Assembly: GCF_003950515.1 (NCBI RefSeq)
Contig: NZ_NGJS01000015.1
Coordinates: 1 to 48,601, forward strand
DNA length: 48,601 nt
DNA from: Vagococcus vulneris
GTDB taxonomy: Bacteria; Bacillota; Bacilli; Lactobacillales; Vagococcaceae
Reading direction: 5' to 3'
Shown here: positions 27,379 to 35,169 of the stretch, one piece after another
How the letters are laid out: each line of letters starts with the position of its first letter
How positions within the stretch are numbered: the stretch's first letter is position 1
The notes under the pieces: generated by a model
Database searches by the model: none
What the model was told of the DNA's origin: nothing
Seen by the model: the letters and a program-made list of their open reading frames with translations, nothing else
Translations under genes and position numbers: made by a program

Positions 27379-29328
27379 ATGAAAAAAGTTAAATTAACAA
27401 CGGCTACATTAGCAATCTTAGCAGGTTCTGTTGTAGCACCATTAGTATCACAAGCAGAAGATGCAACTACAGCATCTGCACCAAAAACAGAACAAACAAC
27501 AAAGGCTTCAACTACAGAAGCTACTAAAACGGTAGCATCGACTGAAGAAGCTGCTAAAACACCTGCACCTACAGCGCCAAAAGCATCTGTAAAAGCAGCA
27601 GATACTTCAAAGAAATTTGCAACAAGTGTGTATGTTGATCAAATCGAGGCTTTAAATAACTTAACACGCGATGAAAAAACAGCTTACAATGTTCGCATCC
27701 AACAAGCTGGTGTAGCTGGAAACGAAGCAGGAGCTCAACAAGTTGTTGCTGAAGCAAAAGGTGTAAGTCAAGCAAGAACTGATTTAGCTGCTAAAAAAGC
27801 TGAAGCAAGAAAAGCGGTTCTAGCATTATATACTTCTGGTAATGTAAAAATTACTGGTAAACAAAAAGAAGCATTTGACAAACAAATTGATGCAGCAACA
27901 ACAATTGCTGAAGTTGATGCAGTTGTAGCAGCAGCAAAATCTGCTGGAGATTTAACTGATGCACAAAATCAATTAAGACGTGATATTGATACTGCTTTAG
28001 AAAATGGAAAAATTAGCCAAGATCTACGTAATGAATTACAAAATGAAGCTATTGCAGCAAAAAATAATGATCAGTTAGCAGTTGTTAGAGGTAAGCTTGA
28101 TGTAGCTGTAGCTTTAACTGATGCTCAGGTAACAGCTGAACAAGAATTAGGTGAAATAGGTTATAAGTTAGGTTCTGATTACCATGAATATTTGGCTCAA
28201 ATTCGTGCAGCTAAATCAGCTGAAGAAGTTAACTCAATTTTAGAAAAAGCTAAAAATCAAGCAGTTTTACATGATGCTAAAGAAGATGCTAAAGTAAAAA
28301 TTAGCGCCATTACTCATAAATATGGTTTATCTTCAGCAGATTATTGGAAATTCGCTAACCAAGCTGATGCAGCAACAACAATTGAAGAAGTAAATGCAGC
28401 AGTTGCAGCAGCTCAAACAGCAGGTGAATTAAAAGAAGCTAGAGCTAAAGCACAAGAAGATTTACATTCTATTGGTTACTTATTAGGCTCTGACTACTAT
28501 ACTTACAAAGATAAAATTAACGATGCAGCAACAATTGACGAAGTTAATAGTATTTTAGCTGAAGCACAAGCACAAGCGAAAACTCAAGAAGCGAGAGAAA
28601 CTGCTAAACAAGAAATTACACAATTCTATTATGATGGTAAAATTTCATTAGATGAATACTATAACTATGATAAATTATTAGATGGTGCTAAATCAGTAGA
28701 TGAAGTTGAAGCAATCGTAATTGATGCTAGCAAATTAGGTCAATCTCGTTATGATGCTAAACAAGAAATTAAAGGTTATGGCGATGCTGACAAATTAACT
28801 AAAACGGAAGTTAAATATTGGAATAAATTAGTAGACGATGCTATGACTTCTAAAGAAGTTGAAGAAGTAATGAATTCATTACGTGCTGAATTAGGTCTAG
28901 TTACTTCAACTGATACTTCAAGTGAAACATCAGCAACAACTGATACTTCAAGTGAAACATCAGCAACAACTGATACTTCAAGTGAAACATCAGCAACAAC
29001 TGATACAAATACTTCAAGTGAAACATCAGCAACAACTGATACAAACACTTCAAGTGAAACATCAACAAAACCAACTAGTTCAACAACTGGTAAAACAACT
29101 GGTAAAACTACTGGTAAAACTACAACAACTACAGCTAAAAAAGGTACTGTAACTTCTACAGCTAAAAAAGCTGGTCAAAGTACTGTAGCTAAAAAAGCAG
29201 AAGCTAAGAAAGCAGAAGCTAAAAAAGCTTTACCTAAAACTAATGATACAGTTAACTCTGGCTTAGTTGCAGGTGGTTTAATGTCAGTATTGACAGCTGC
29301 ATTCTTATTCTTCCGTAAAGGTAAATAA
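27379..29328 (+). CDS. LPXTG-anchored surface protein with helical repeats
   Basis: A 649-residue protein made for sortase anchoring: a signal peptide (MKKVKLTTATLAILAGSVVAPLVSQAE), and at the C-terminus LPKTN, a hydrophobic span and RKGK. The middle holds about seven repeats of 55-65 residues, rich in Ala, Glu, Lys and Asp (patterns such as EVNSIL.KA..QA, EEVNAAVAAAQTAGEL), resembling the three-helix GA/albumin-binding-like modules of Gram-positive adhesins. Then comes a TSSETSATTD repeat tract and a GKTT/AKKA-rich wall-spanning tail. I start at ATG 27379 after AAAGGAG; an in-frame upstream ATG (27325) exists without a site. There is no YSIRK motif. The binding partner is unknown. Confidence 0.85.
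   Translation: MKKVKLTTATLAILAGSVVAPLVSQAEDATTASAPKTEQTTKASTTEATKTVASTEEAAKTPAPTAPKASVKAADTSKKFATSVYVDQIEALNNLTRDEKTAYNVRIQQAGVAGNEAGAQQVVAEAKGVSQARTDLAAKKAEARKAVLALYTSGNVKITGKQKEAFDKQIDAATTIAEVDAVVAAAKSAGDLTDAQNQLRRDIDTALENGKISQDLRNELQNEAIAAKNNDQLAVVRGKLDVAVALTDAQVTAEQELGEIGYKLGSDYHEYLAQIRAAKSAEEVNSILEKAKNQAVLHDAKEDAKVKISAITHKYGLSSADYWKFANQADAATTIEEVNAAVAAAQTAGELKEARAKAQEDLHSIGYLLGSDYYTYKDKINDAATIDEVNSILAEAQAQAKTQEARETAKQEITQFYYDGKISLDEYYNYDKLLDGAKSVDEVEAIVIDASKLGQSRYDAKQEIKGYGDADKLTKTEVKYWNKLVDDAMTSKEVEEVMNSLRAELGLVTSTDTSSETSATTDTSSETSATTDTSSETSATTDTNTSSETSATTDTNTSSETSTKPTSSTTGKTTGKTTGKTTTTTAKKGTVTSTAKKAGQSTVAKKAEAKKAEAKKALPKTNDTVNSGLVAGGLMSVLTAAFLFFRKGK
28909..29068 (+). repeat. Tandem 30-36 bp repeat inside the LPXTG gene
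   Basis: The unit ACTGATACTTCAAGTGAAAC+ATCAGCAACA is repeated with almost no change about five times; the last two copies carry an extra ACAAAT/ACAAAC (36 bp). It encodes TDTSSETSAT blocks. A second 12-bp run, ACTGGTAAAAC-type (TGK), lies at 29087-29124. Such identical repeats suggest recent slippage and copy-number variation. Confidence 0.9.
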
Positions 29329-29362
29329 TTAGAATTTAATTCTAGATTAGGTGTGAATTCAC

Positions 29363-29845
29363 TTGGAAGAACAACAAAACAATCCTGAACAACAAAATAA
29401 TCCTGAACCCAAAAAAAAGGGTTCAGGAAAAGGAGTTATTGCAATAATTGTTTTAATTATTGTAATTTTAGGTGGTAGTTACTATATGTTTAGTAAAAAC
29501 AATACATCTAAAGCTTCGAAACAAGAACAAAAAGCTTCTTCTTCACAAGGGAAGACCAAAATTTCTGAGACTCCCGAAATGAAGACTAATAAAGCAGCTT
29601 TGGATGCCGTTATGACTTTATTTGATAATGGTGATCCTAATCGTGCCCGGACTAATATAAAGCCTGAAGAATTTGATAAAGTAAAGGAAAAAGTATCAAA
29701 AGTTAGTGACAAAAGAATTAAAAAAGAGCTAACTGAAAAGTTAGATGATATTTCTAAAGCTTCAAAAGGAGATGGCAACATGTCATCGTCAGCTGAAGCT
29801 GAACAAAGTTCTGAGTCATCTGCAGATGCAGATGGTCAATACTAA
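29363..29845 (+). CDS. Small membrane-anchored extracellular protein, unknown
   Basis: A 160-residue protein: a hydrophilic start with a QQNNPE repeat, a Lys-rich stretch, one transmembrane helix (GVIAIIVLIIVILGGSYYMF, about 24-43), then a helical extracytoplasmic domain (about 70-130, KAALDAVMTLFDNGDPN..., KEKVSKVSDKRIKKELTEKLDD) and a Ser/Glu-rich tail. The positive side faces in, so the C-terminus is outside. It begins with TTG 29363, 34 bases after the LPXTG gene, with AGGTG before it. No terminator separates them, so it is likely cotranscribed and could be an accessory of that surface protein. No family is recognised. Confidence 0.65.
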   Translation: MEEQQNNPEQQNNPEPKKKGSGKGVIAIIVLIIVILGGSYYMFSKNNTSKASKQEQKASSSQGKTKISETPEMKTNKAALDAVMTLFDNGDPNRARTNIKPEEFDKVKEKVSKVSDKRIKKELTEKLDDISKASKGDGNMSSSAEAEQSSESSADADGQY

Positions 29846-29947
29846 TACTAGATGCCTGTCTTTTATTTTTATTGCTTCAAGCTTGTATAAAAAGAGCTCT
29901 TCGTCAAATTATGTTGATATTCAATTAATTAGATAGAATGAGTCTAT

Positions 29948-29978
29948 AGACGGATGGAGGTTTCCATCTGTCTTTTTG
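29948..29978 (+). terminator. Terminator of the LPXTG operon
   Basis: AGACGGATGG and CCATCTGTCT form a 10-bp stem (one G-U) with a 6-base loop, followed by a T-run. Confidence 0.85.
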
Positions 29979-30404
29979 TATTGCTTGTAATAATTTTCTT
30001 TAGATTCTGTAGTTACCCCTGATCTGTCGTTAGAGCTTATCTAGTTTTATCACCTTTTAAATCTACAGTGATTGTTTTCCAAATCAATTGAAAGATTGTA
30101 ATATTGTCTACTAAAAATTTTTTTGAACTTATAGTTGACTAGGAGTTATGACGAAGTTTATTTTATCTTCTTAGTCCAAGAAAGGTGTGCTACGAGTAAA
30201 CTCGGAAAATTGAGTCATTACTTTATAAGTGTCGTTTTCGACAGGTTTGTTACAAGTATATTGTATATTGAAAGATATTTAGGGCAGTTAGCGAGTAGAT
30301 GAAAGTTTGTCCATAGTTATTTGTGTGTTACATTTTTTTATTTTTCTGTAAACAAACCTTTGATTAAGTCTATTAAATTAGTCTATCTTTTTTGTATGCA
30401 AAAA
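29979..30404. other. Non-coding gap, no gene seen
   Basis: AT-rich DNA of about 425 bases with no convincing ORF or known RNA. Two small perfect dyads are present (CGAGTAAACTCG near 30196 and TGTCGTTTTCGACA near 30227), too short to interpret. It separates the LPXTG operon from the minus-strand CBS-ACT gene. Confidence 0.5.
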
Positions 30405-30448
30405 AATCGTGCTGATGGAATAAATCAATTCCCATCAGCACGATTCTT
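30405..30448 (-). terminator. Terminator of the CBS-ACT gene
   Basis: AATCGTGCTGATGG and CCATCAGCACGATT pair over 14 bp; on the minus strand the stem is followed by seven T. Confidence 0.92.
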
Positions 30449-30464
30449 ATTATAAATTCTTTTA

Positions 30465-31112
30465 TTATACTTCTCTTGGATTTTGTAAATCTTCTATTTC
30501 GGCAACGAAAAAATCTTTCTTTTCAAGAGATTTTACAATCATGTCAAGTATTTCCTCTGTCGTGTTTGCCGGTAATGTAATAATTGTTCGACGAATATAT
30601 TCATCTTTTCCAATATCAAGAGTAATGCAGCTGGCAATTTCAGAATGTTTGGAAATAATTTTTGTCATGTTAGCCAAATCACCTTTTTTTCCTGTAGATG
30701 CAATCGTTAAAGCATAGCGCCCTTCGTTTACATTCCATGATTGGGAAAGAATAGTTAACAGGCTACTGTGGGTTAAAATACCATAAAATAAATCATTGTT
30801 ATCCAATACTGCAATATATGGTAATTCTTTGATAGTAAAAAAGATATTAAAGAATGAGGAATTCAAGTGAATGAATTTTGTTGCGTTTTTAATCAGGTGG
30901 GTAACAGGTAGTGTCATATCGCCACCATTTGATTTATGACGATAAATATGCATTTTATAGATATTACCTCTAAAGATTTTTTCGGTTTCATCTAAGACGG
31001 GAACACATCGAAATCCAGAGTCTTCTAAGATGGCTAGAGCATCCTCTAACGTACATGATTCATTGACAATTGTTAATCGTCGTTTTGGTATACAAATTGT
31101 TTCAATAAGCAT
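30465..31112 (-). CDS. CBS-ACT protein, probable cyclic-di-AMP binding (CbpA-like)
   Basis: A 215-residue cytoplasmic protein with a pair of CBS domains (about 10-130: CTLEDALAILEDSGFRCVPVLDE and ELPYIAVLDNNDLFYGILTHSSLL) followed by an ACT domain (about 135-205: YALTIASTGKKGDLANMTKIIS). This CBS-CBS-ACT layout is that of the Listeria c-di-AMP receptor CbpA and related Lactobacillales proteins. The bound nucleotide is inferred from that family. The start ATG 31112 follows GGAGGGAG. It is divergent from rpmG-secE-nusG. Confidence 0.8.
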   Translation of the reverse strand: MLIETICIPKRRLTIVNESCTLEDALAILEDSGFRCVPVLDETEKIFRGNIYKMHIYRHKSNGGDMTLPVTHLIKNATKFIHLNSSFFNIFFTIKELPYIAVLDNNDLFYGILTHSSLLTILSQSWNVNEGRYALTIASTGKKGDLANMTKIISKHSEIASCITLDIGKDEYIRRTIITLPANTTEEILDMIVKSLEKKDFFVAEIEDLQNPREV

Positions 31113-31276
31113 GGTCTATCTCCCTCCATTTATCATATAGTCTATAATACCATACAATTTTATGAGAATACATTGAAATACAGTGATATGGATGGAAATA
31201 TTTGATGCTAATTTGACTACTTTATGTGTAAATGTTAAAATAAATTGGATAATGCTAAATTTAGGAGGAGTCTGAT

Positions 31277-31429
31277 TTGGCTCAAAATAAAACAACATTG
31301 GCGTGTTCTGAGTGTGGATCTCGTAACTATTCGAAAAATGGTGGGTCTGCGACACGAACTGAGCGTTTAGAAGTAAAAAAGTTTTGTAAATATTGTAAAA
31401 AACATACATTGCACAGGGAAACGAAGTAA
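31277..31429 (+). CDS. rpmG: 50S ribosomal protein L33
   Basis: A 50-residue protein, (M)[18 protein letters not shown]...[17 protein letters not shown]. The CxxC pairs (CSEC, CKYC) make it the zinc-binding form of L33. TTG 31277 is the start, with TTAGGAGGAG about 8 bases before it. secE follows 13 bases after the stop, in the usual rpmG-secE-nusG order. Confidence 0.96.
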   Translation: MAQNKTTLACSECGSRNYSKNGGSATRTERLEVKKFCKYCKKHTLHRETK

Positions 31430-31442
31430 AGGAGAGCTAAAA

Positions 31443-31613
31443 ATGAAATTTTTAAAAAGCGTCATTGAAGAAATGAAAGTTGTCACTTGGCCGACAAAGT
31501 TTAAATTAACGAAAGATGTTATAACAGTTATTCAATCAACGATTTTATTTGCTTTATTCTTTGCTGTTGTCGATTTTGGTTTAGACAAATTATTAAAATT
31601 GTTTATCCGTTAA
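31443..31613 (+). CDS. secE: Preprotein translocase subunit SecE
   Basis: A 56-residue single-span SecE: MKFLKSVIEEMKVVTWPTK includes the conserved VxWP motif before the membrane helix (TILFALFFAVVDFGLDKLL). SecE is an essential partner of SecY in the translocon. RBS AAAGGAGAG precedes ATG 31443. It lies between rpmG and nusG. Confidence 0.97.
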   Translation: MKFLKSVIEEMKVVTWPTKFKLTKDVITVIQSTILFALFFAVVDFGLDKLLKLFIR

Positions 31614-31648
31614 ACTTTTTATTGTGGTAGCCATGATTTAAAATCAAT

Positions 31649-31656
31649 GTTATAAT
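31649..31656 (+). promoter_or_regulatory. Extended -10 promoter before nusG
   Basis: TG-T-TATAAT at 31648-31656, with no good -35 at 17 bases (TAGCCA). It lies between secE and nusG. Confidence 0.5.
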
Positions 31657-31667
31657 GAATTCGTAGG

Positions 31668-31698
31668 AAAAAACTTCGGAAGACGGGGTTTTTTTATT
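31668..31698 (+). terminator. Terminator-like hairpin in the nusG leader
   Basis: AAAAAACTTCG and CGGGGTTTTTT pair (two G-U) around a 5-base loop GAAGA, followed by T and ATTTT. It ends the secE message or attenuates transcription entering nusG; a promoter begins just before it. Confidence 0.7.
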
Positions 31699-31726
31699 TT
31701 ATCAAGAAAAGGCAGGTTCTGAGACG

Positions 31727-32269
31727 ATGGAATCATTGGAAAAAAGCTGGTACGTATTGCATACTTATTCAGGTTATGAAAATAAAGTTAAGGAAAATAT
31801 TGAATCACGTGCACAAAGTATGGGAATGGAAGATAATATTTTTCGTGTAGTTGTTCCGGAAGAAGAAGAACGCGAAATTAAAAATGGCAAGGAAAAAGTA
31901 ACAGCTCGCAAAACATTTCCTGGATATGTTTTGGTAGAAATGATTATGAGTGATGATGCATGGTACGTGGTTCGTAACACACCAGGTGTAACGGGTTTTG
32001 TCGGTTCGCATGGAGCTGGAAGTAAACCTGCTCCTTTGTTAGATGAAGAAGTAGAAAGTATTTTACACGAATTAGGTATGAGTCGTCGTACGTCAGATTT
32101 AGACGTAGAACTTGGTGAAGTAGTAACAATCAAGACAGGTGCATTTTCTGGATTAACTGGTGATATTACTGAAATTGATATGGAAAAACAAAAACTTAAA
32201 GTAAATATTGATATGTTCGGTCGTGAAACAAGTACAGAACTTGATTTTGATCAAGTAGATAAATTATAA
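31727..32269 (+). CDS. nusG: Transcription elongation/termination factor NusG
   Basis: A 180-residue NusG: KSWYVLHTYSGYENKVKENIE (NGN domain), the RKTFPGYVLVEM strand, NTPGVTGFVGSHG, and a C-terminal KOW motif (VTIKTGAFSGLTGDITEID). It travels with RNA polymerase and couples to ribosomal S10 or Rho. ATG 31727 has a weak AGG upstream. It follows rpmG-secE but with an intervening promoter and hairpin, so it can be made separately. Confidence 0.97.
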   Translation: MESLEKSWYVLHTYSGYENKVKENIESRAQSMGMEDNIFRVVVPEEEEREIKNGKEKVTARKTFPGYVLVEMIMSDDAWYVVRNTPGVTGFVGSHGAGSKPAPLLDEEVESILHELGMSRRTSDLDVELGEVVTIKTGAFSGLTGDITEIDMEKQKLKVNIDMFGRETSTELDFDQVDKL

Positions 32270-32280
32270 GATAATTTTTC

Positions 32281-32309
32281 TTGACTTTAACTACTTAGTC
32301 TATTATGAT
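32281..32309 (+). promoter_or_regulatory. Promoter of the T-box leader
   Basis: TTGACT (32281-32286), 17 bases, TATGAT (32304-32309), just beyond nusG. The transcript enters the T-box array a few bases later. Confidence 0.85.
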
Positions 32310-32315
32310 TAACGA

Positions 32316-32530
32316 CAAGATAACCTTTCTAACAAAGTAGTAAATAAGTTTACGGAGAATCAGAGAGTCAATGGAAGCTGAGAATTGACCCGTCTTATTT
32401 ATGAATTACACTAGAATTGTAGACATGAGAATAATGAATGAGATAAAATATCAAATCGGTATTTTAAATAAGGTGGTACCGCGGACACGTTCGCCCTTAA
32501 CAATGATTATGTTGTTAAGGGCTTTTTTCT
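32316..32530 (+). promoter_or_regulatory. T-box leader 1 (Tyr specifier UAU)
   Basis: A T-box riboswitch reads uncharged tRNA and switches from terminator to antiterminator. Landmarks: AAGTAGTAAATAAG (5' side of the specifier loop region), CAGAGAG and AATGGAAGCTGAGAA (distal stem I), CTTATTTATGAAT with TAT at 32400-32402 just before GAA, the T-box GGTGGTACCGCGG (32472-32484), and the terminator GCCCTTAACAA/TTGTTAAGGGC plus six T. The TAT is Tyr by analogy with the UAC-GAA position in Bacillus tyrS. The assignment depends on that alignment. Confidence 0.9.
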
Positions 32531-32533
32531 TTT

Positions 32534-32748
32534 AACAACAACCTTTCTAACGAAGTAGTAAATAAGTTGTATGGAGAATCAGAAAGTCAATGGAAGCTGA
32601 GAATTGACCCGCCTTATTTATGAATTACACTAGAATTGTAGACATCTAAATAACGAATGAGATAAAATATCTGTGTGATATTTTAAATAAGGTGGTACCG
32701 CGGACACGTTCGCCCTTAACAATGATTACGTTGTTAAGGGCTTTTTTC
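32534..32748 (+). promoter_or_regulatory. T-box leader 2 (near-copy of leader 1, Tyr UAU)
   Basis: Starts AACAACCTTTCTAACGAAGTAG and repeats leader 1 almost base for base about 219 bases downstream: AATGGAAGCTGAGAA, TTATTTATGAATTACACTAG with TAT at 32619-32621, GGTGGTACCGCGG (32691-) and the same terminator GCCCTTAACAA/TTGTTAAGGGC. The variable insert (TATCTGTGTGATATTT versus TATCAAATCGGTATTT) is where they differ most. Two copies in series act as a two-step switch. Confidence 0.92.
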
Positions 32749-32768
32749 ATGTCAGGAGGAATTTAAAA

Positions 32769-32810
32769 ATGAGCTGTGGCGGTATTATTCGATATTGTGA
32801 CACTAATTAA
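32769..32810 (+). CDS. 13-codon ORF between the T-box and the transporter
   Basis: AGGAGGA lies 8 bases before ATG 32769, and the frame encodes MSCGGIIRYCDTN, stopping at 32808-32810. The ribosome site is as good as that of any gene here. It could be a leader peptide, a translational coupler, or the remnant of a lost gene; a second ATG with GGAG begins the transporter 39 bases further on. No homolog is recognised. Confidence 0.45.
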   Translation: MSCGGIIRYCDTN

Positions 32811-32848
32811 TATCAGAAAGTTAACATACTATTTAAGGAGCTGTTTAT

Positions 32849-34243
32849 ATGTCGGAGAATAAACGAGTAGGGTTATTAGAGGCAAGTATTGTATTAATCA
32901 TTATTATTTTAAGTATTTCAGTTAGTGTTATCGGGTTGAAGATATCACCTAATATTGCTATTTTATTAGCTATTACGTTGGTCATAGTATATGTAATCAT
33001 CAGAAAACTATCATTAGAGTATATTAATAAGGGGATTGAGAAGGGATTGCAACCTGGAATCATTCCAATATTTATTTTCTTGTTGGTTGGTGCGTTAATC
33101 TCGGTCTGGATTCAGGCGGGAATTATTCCAACCTTGATGGTAGTAGGATTCAAATTATTAAGCGTTAAGTGGTTTGTACCATCCATTTTCTTAGTCTGTG
33201 CGATTGTCGGCAGTGCTGTCGGCAGTGCGTTTACTGTGATGTCCACTATCGGTATTGCTTTTTTTGGGATCGGCTCAACTTTAGGATTAAATGAAGCGTT
33301 AGTTGTTGGAGCTATTGTTTCTGGCTCAGTATTTGGTGATAAGATGTCACCGCTCTCTGAATCAACGAATTTAGCATCAGCTATCGTTGGAGCTGATTTA
33401 TTTAAACACATTAAGCATATGATGTGGTCGACTTTACCAGCGTTTGTTGTTTCACTAGTTGTTTTTGCGGTACTTGGTTTTAATAATAGTCAAGCCGATT
33501 TAAGTGATATCAGTCAAGTGTCTAATGTTTTAGAAACTAATTTTCATGTGAGTGTGTGGTCATTAATTCCAATCGTCTTTATGCTGTTCTGTGCGTGGAA
33601 AAAAATTCCTGCAGTTATTACAATTTTACTAAATGTTTTGTTAGGTATTATTATGATTATCATTCAAAATCCATCTGTGGGATTTGCTACTATTGCTAAG
33701 GTCGTTGAGTCTGGATTTGTATCTGAGACAGGCAATCAGCAAATTGATGCACTATTGTCGCGTGGCGGTATCAATAGCATGATGCCCACAGTTTTATTGA
33801 TTATCTTAACCTTGTCATTGGGCGGAATCTTGATGGAAATAGGATTGGTTTCTACTGTGATTGGAGCTGTGGCTACTAAATTACATTCTGTTAAATCATT
33901 GATTATTGTAACTTTGTTGTCTGGAATTGGTGTTAATTTATTTATTGGTGAACAATTTCTATCTGTTATTCTCCCAGGTAATGCTTTTAAAGGAGAATTC
34001 AAAAAACAAGGACTTGATCCAGTTGTATTAAGTCGGACATTGGAGGATGGCGGTACAGTAATAAATTATTTAATTCCATGGGGAATCGCAGGTAGTTTCG
34101 TTGCTAATACTTTTGGTGTACCAACTTTGACTTACTTGCCATTTGCACTATTTAGTATTCTTTCTCCAGTTTTTTCTATTATTAGCGCTCTAACTGGATT
34201 GGGTGTTGATTATGTCCAAAAAAGTAGCGAACGCGTACCGTAA
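32849..34243 (+). CDS. NhaC-family transporter, probable tyrosine permease
   Basis: A 464-residue protein with about 11-12 membrane spans of the NhaC Na+/H+ antiporter superfamily: VGSAVGSAFTVMSTIG, VVGAIVSGSVFGDKMSPLSESTNLAS and LLSGIGVNLFIGEQFLSVILPG are the characteristic stretches. ATG 32849 follows AAGGAG. It is the gene under the tandem T-box, and Tyr-specifier T-boxes ahead of NhaC-type genes point to amino acid transport instead of simple Na+/H+ exchange. Tyrosine uptake is thus inferred from its regulation, not from the protein. Confidence 0.8.
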   Translation: MSENKRVGLLEASIVLIIIILSISVSVIGLKISPNIAILLAITLVIVYVIIRKLSLEYINKGIEKGLQPGIIPIFIFLLVGALISVWIQAGIIPTLMVVGFKLLSVKWFVPSIFLVCAIVGSAVGSAFTVMSTIGIAFFGIGSTLGLNEALVVGAIVSGSVFGDKMSPLSESTNLASAIVGADLFKHIKHMMWSTLPAFVVSLVVFAVLGFNNSQADLSDISQVSNVLETNFHVSVWSLIPIVFMLFCAWKKIPAVITILLNVLLGIIMIIIQNPSVGFATIAKVVESGFVSETGNQQIDALLSRGGINSMMPTVLLIILTLSLGGILMEIGLVSTVIGAVATKLHSVKSLIIVTLLSGIGVNLFIGEQFLSVILPGNAFKGEFKKQGLDPVVLSRTLEDGGTVINYLIPWGIAGSFVANTFGVPTLTYLPFALFSILSPVFSIISALTGLGVDYVQKSSERVP

Positions 34244-34254
34244 AAATGAAATAA

Positions 34255-34284
34255 AAGGACAGTTGCAGAAAGCAACTGTCCTTA
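34255..34284. terminator. Bidirectional terminator, transporter/sdaAA
   Basis: AAGGACAGTTGC and GCAACTGTCCTT form a 12-bp stem with a 5-base loop; A/T tracts flank both sides. It lies between convergent genes. Confidence 0.9.
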
Positions 34285-35157
34285 TTTATTATTTTGATAA
34301 AGTCGATGCATGATTTCTTTACCTGTTTTAGTAGCTGCAAGTCCGCCTTCTGCTGTTTCTTTAAAGATAGACGGCATCTGCATACCGACTTGATGCATTG
34401 TTTCAATCACTTCATCAACTGGAATGACGCTATTAATCCCTGCAAGTGCCATATCAGCTGAGATAAATGCTTGGGAAGCACCTAAGGCATTACGTTTTAC
34501 GCAAGGGACTTCAACTAAGCCCGCAACTGGATCGCAAATCAATCCCAACATGTTAGCAATTGTCATGGCAACAGCCTGTGCTGCTTGTTGTGGTGTTCCG
34601 CCACGTAAAATAACTAATGCACCACTAGCCATAGCACTGGCAGAACCGATTTCGGCTTGACACCCACCTGCTGCGCCGCTGATTGAGGCTTTATTAGCAA
34701 TGACCAAACCGATAGCACCAGCTGTAAATAAGAAATTTAATTGTTCTTCATGAGAGATATCATAGTCTTCAACCATGGCTGATAGAACACCCGCGGCCAC
34801 GCCAGCACTGCCAGCTGTCGGCGTCGCACAGATTAATCCCATTTCAGCGTTTACTTCATTGACAGCAACTGCATTTCGTACGGCCTTTAGGATAGTTGTT
34901 CCACTCAAATAATTTGAATTTTCTAAGTAGTGATCCATTCGTTTCGCATCACCGCCTGTTAGGCCTGTTACAGAAGTAACGCCGGCCACACCTTTTTTAA
35001 TAGAAGCCATCATGACAGATAAATTTTTAGACATGTGTTCTAAGATTATTTCTCGCGGATATTGCGAAGTTTTAATTTCAGTTTGAATCATAACTTCAGC
35101 GATTGTCCCATATTTCTTTGTTAGTTCTAGTAGTTCTTCTATTGATTGAAATAACAA
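34282..35157 (-). CDS. sdaAA: L-serine dehydratase, alpha subunit
   Basis: This subunit with SdaAB forms an iron-sulfur L-serine dehydratase that converts serine to pyruvate and ammonia. The 291-residue product has the Fe-S ligand and active-site stretches ICATPTAGSAGVAAGV (about 107-122), QAEIGSASAMASGA and LICDPVAGLVEVPCVKRNALG (about 205-225). It starts at ATG 35157 with AGGAGG before it, 12 bases after sdaAB. It ends at the shared terminator. The pair is cytoplasmic and oxygen sensitive by family. Confidence 0.96.
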   Translation of the reverse strand: MLFQSIEELLELTKKYGTIAEVMIQTEIKTSQYPREIILEHMSKNLSVMMASIKKGVAGVTSVTGLTGGDAKRMDHYLENSNYLSGTTILKAVRNAVAVNEVNAEMGLICATPTAGSAGVAAGVLSAMVEDYDISHEEQLNFLFTAGAIGLVIANKASISGAAGGCQAEIGSASAMASGALVILRGGTPQQAAQAVAMTIANMLGLICDPVAGLVEVPCVKRNALGASQAFISADMALAGINSVIPVDEVIETMHQVGMQMPSIFKETAEGGLAATKTGKEIMHRLYQNNK

Positions 35158-35169
35158 TTTTTATTCCTC

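Noticed and set aside
28909-29068. Regularly spaced repeats considered as a CRISPR array
   Set aside because: There are no unique spacers; the units are direct, contiguous and in frame with the LPXTG protein.
28776-29152. Repeat-rich frames on both strands (VSVVADVSLE, QQLILQVKH)
   Set aside because: They are alternative readings of the tandem repeat tract within the LPXTG gene.
29363-29845. Possible lipoprotein
   Set aside because: There is no lipobox Cys after the hydrophobic stretch, and the hydrophilic N-terminus suits a single-span anchor instead.
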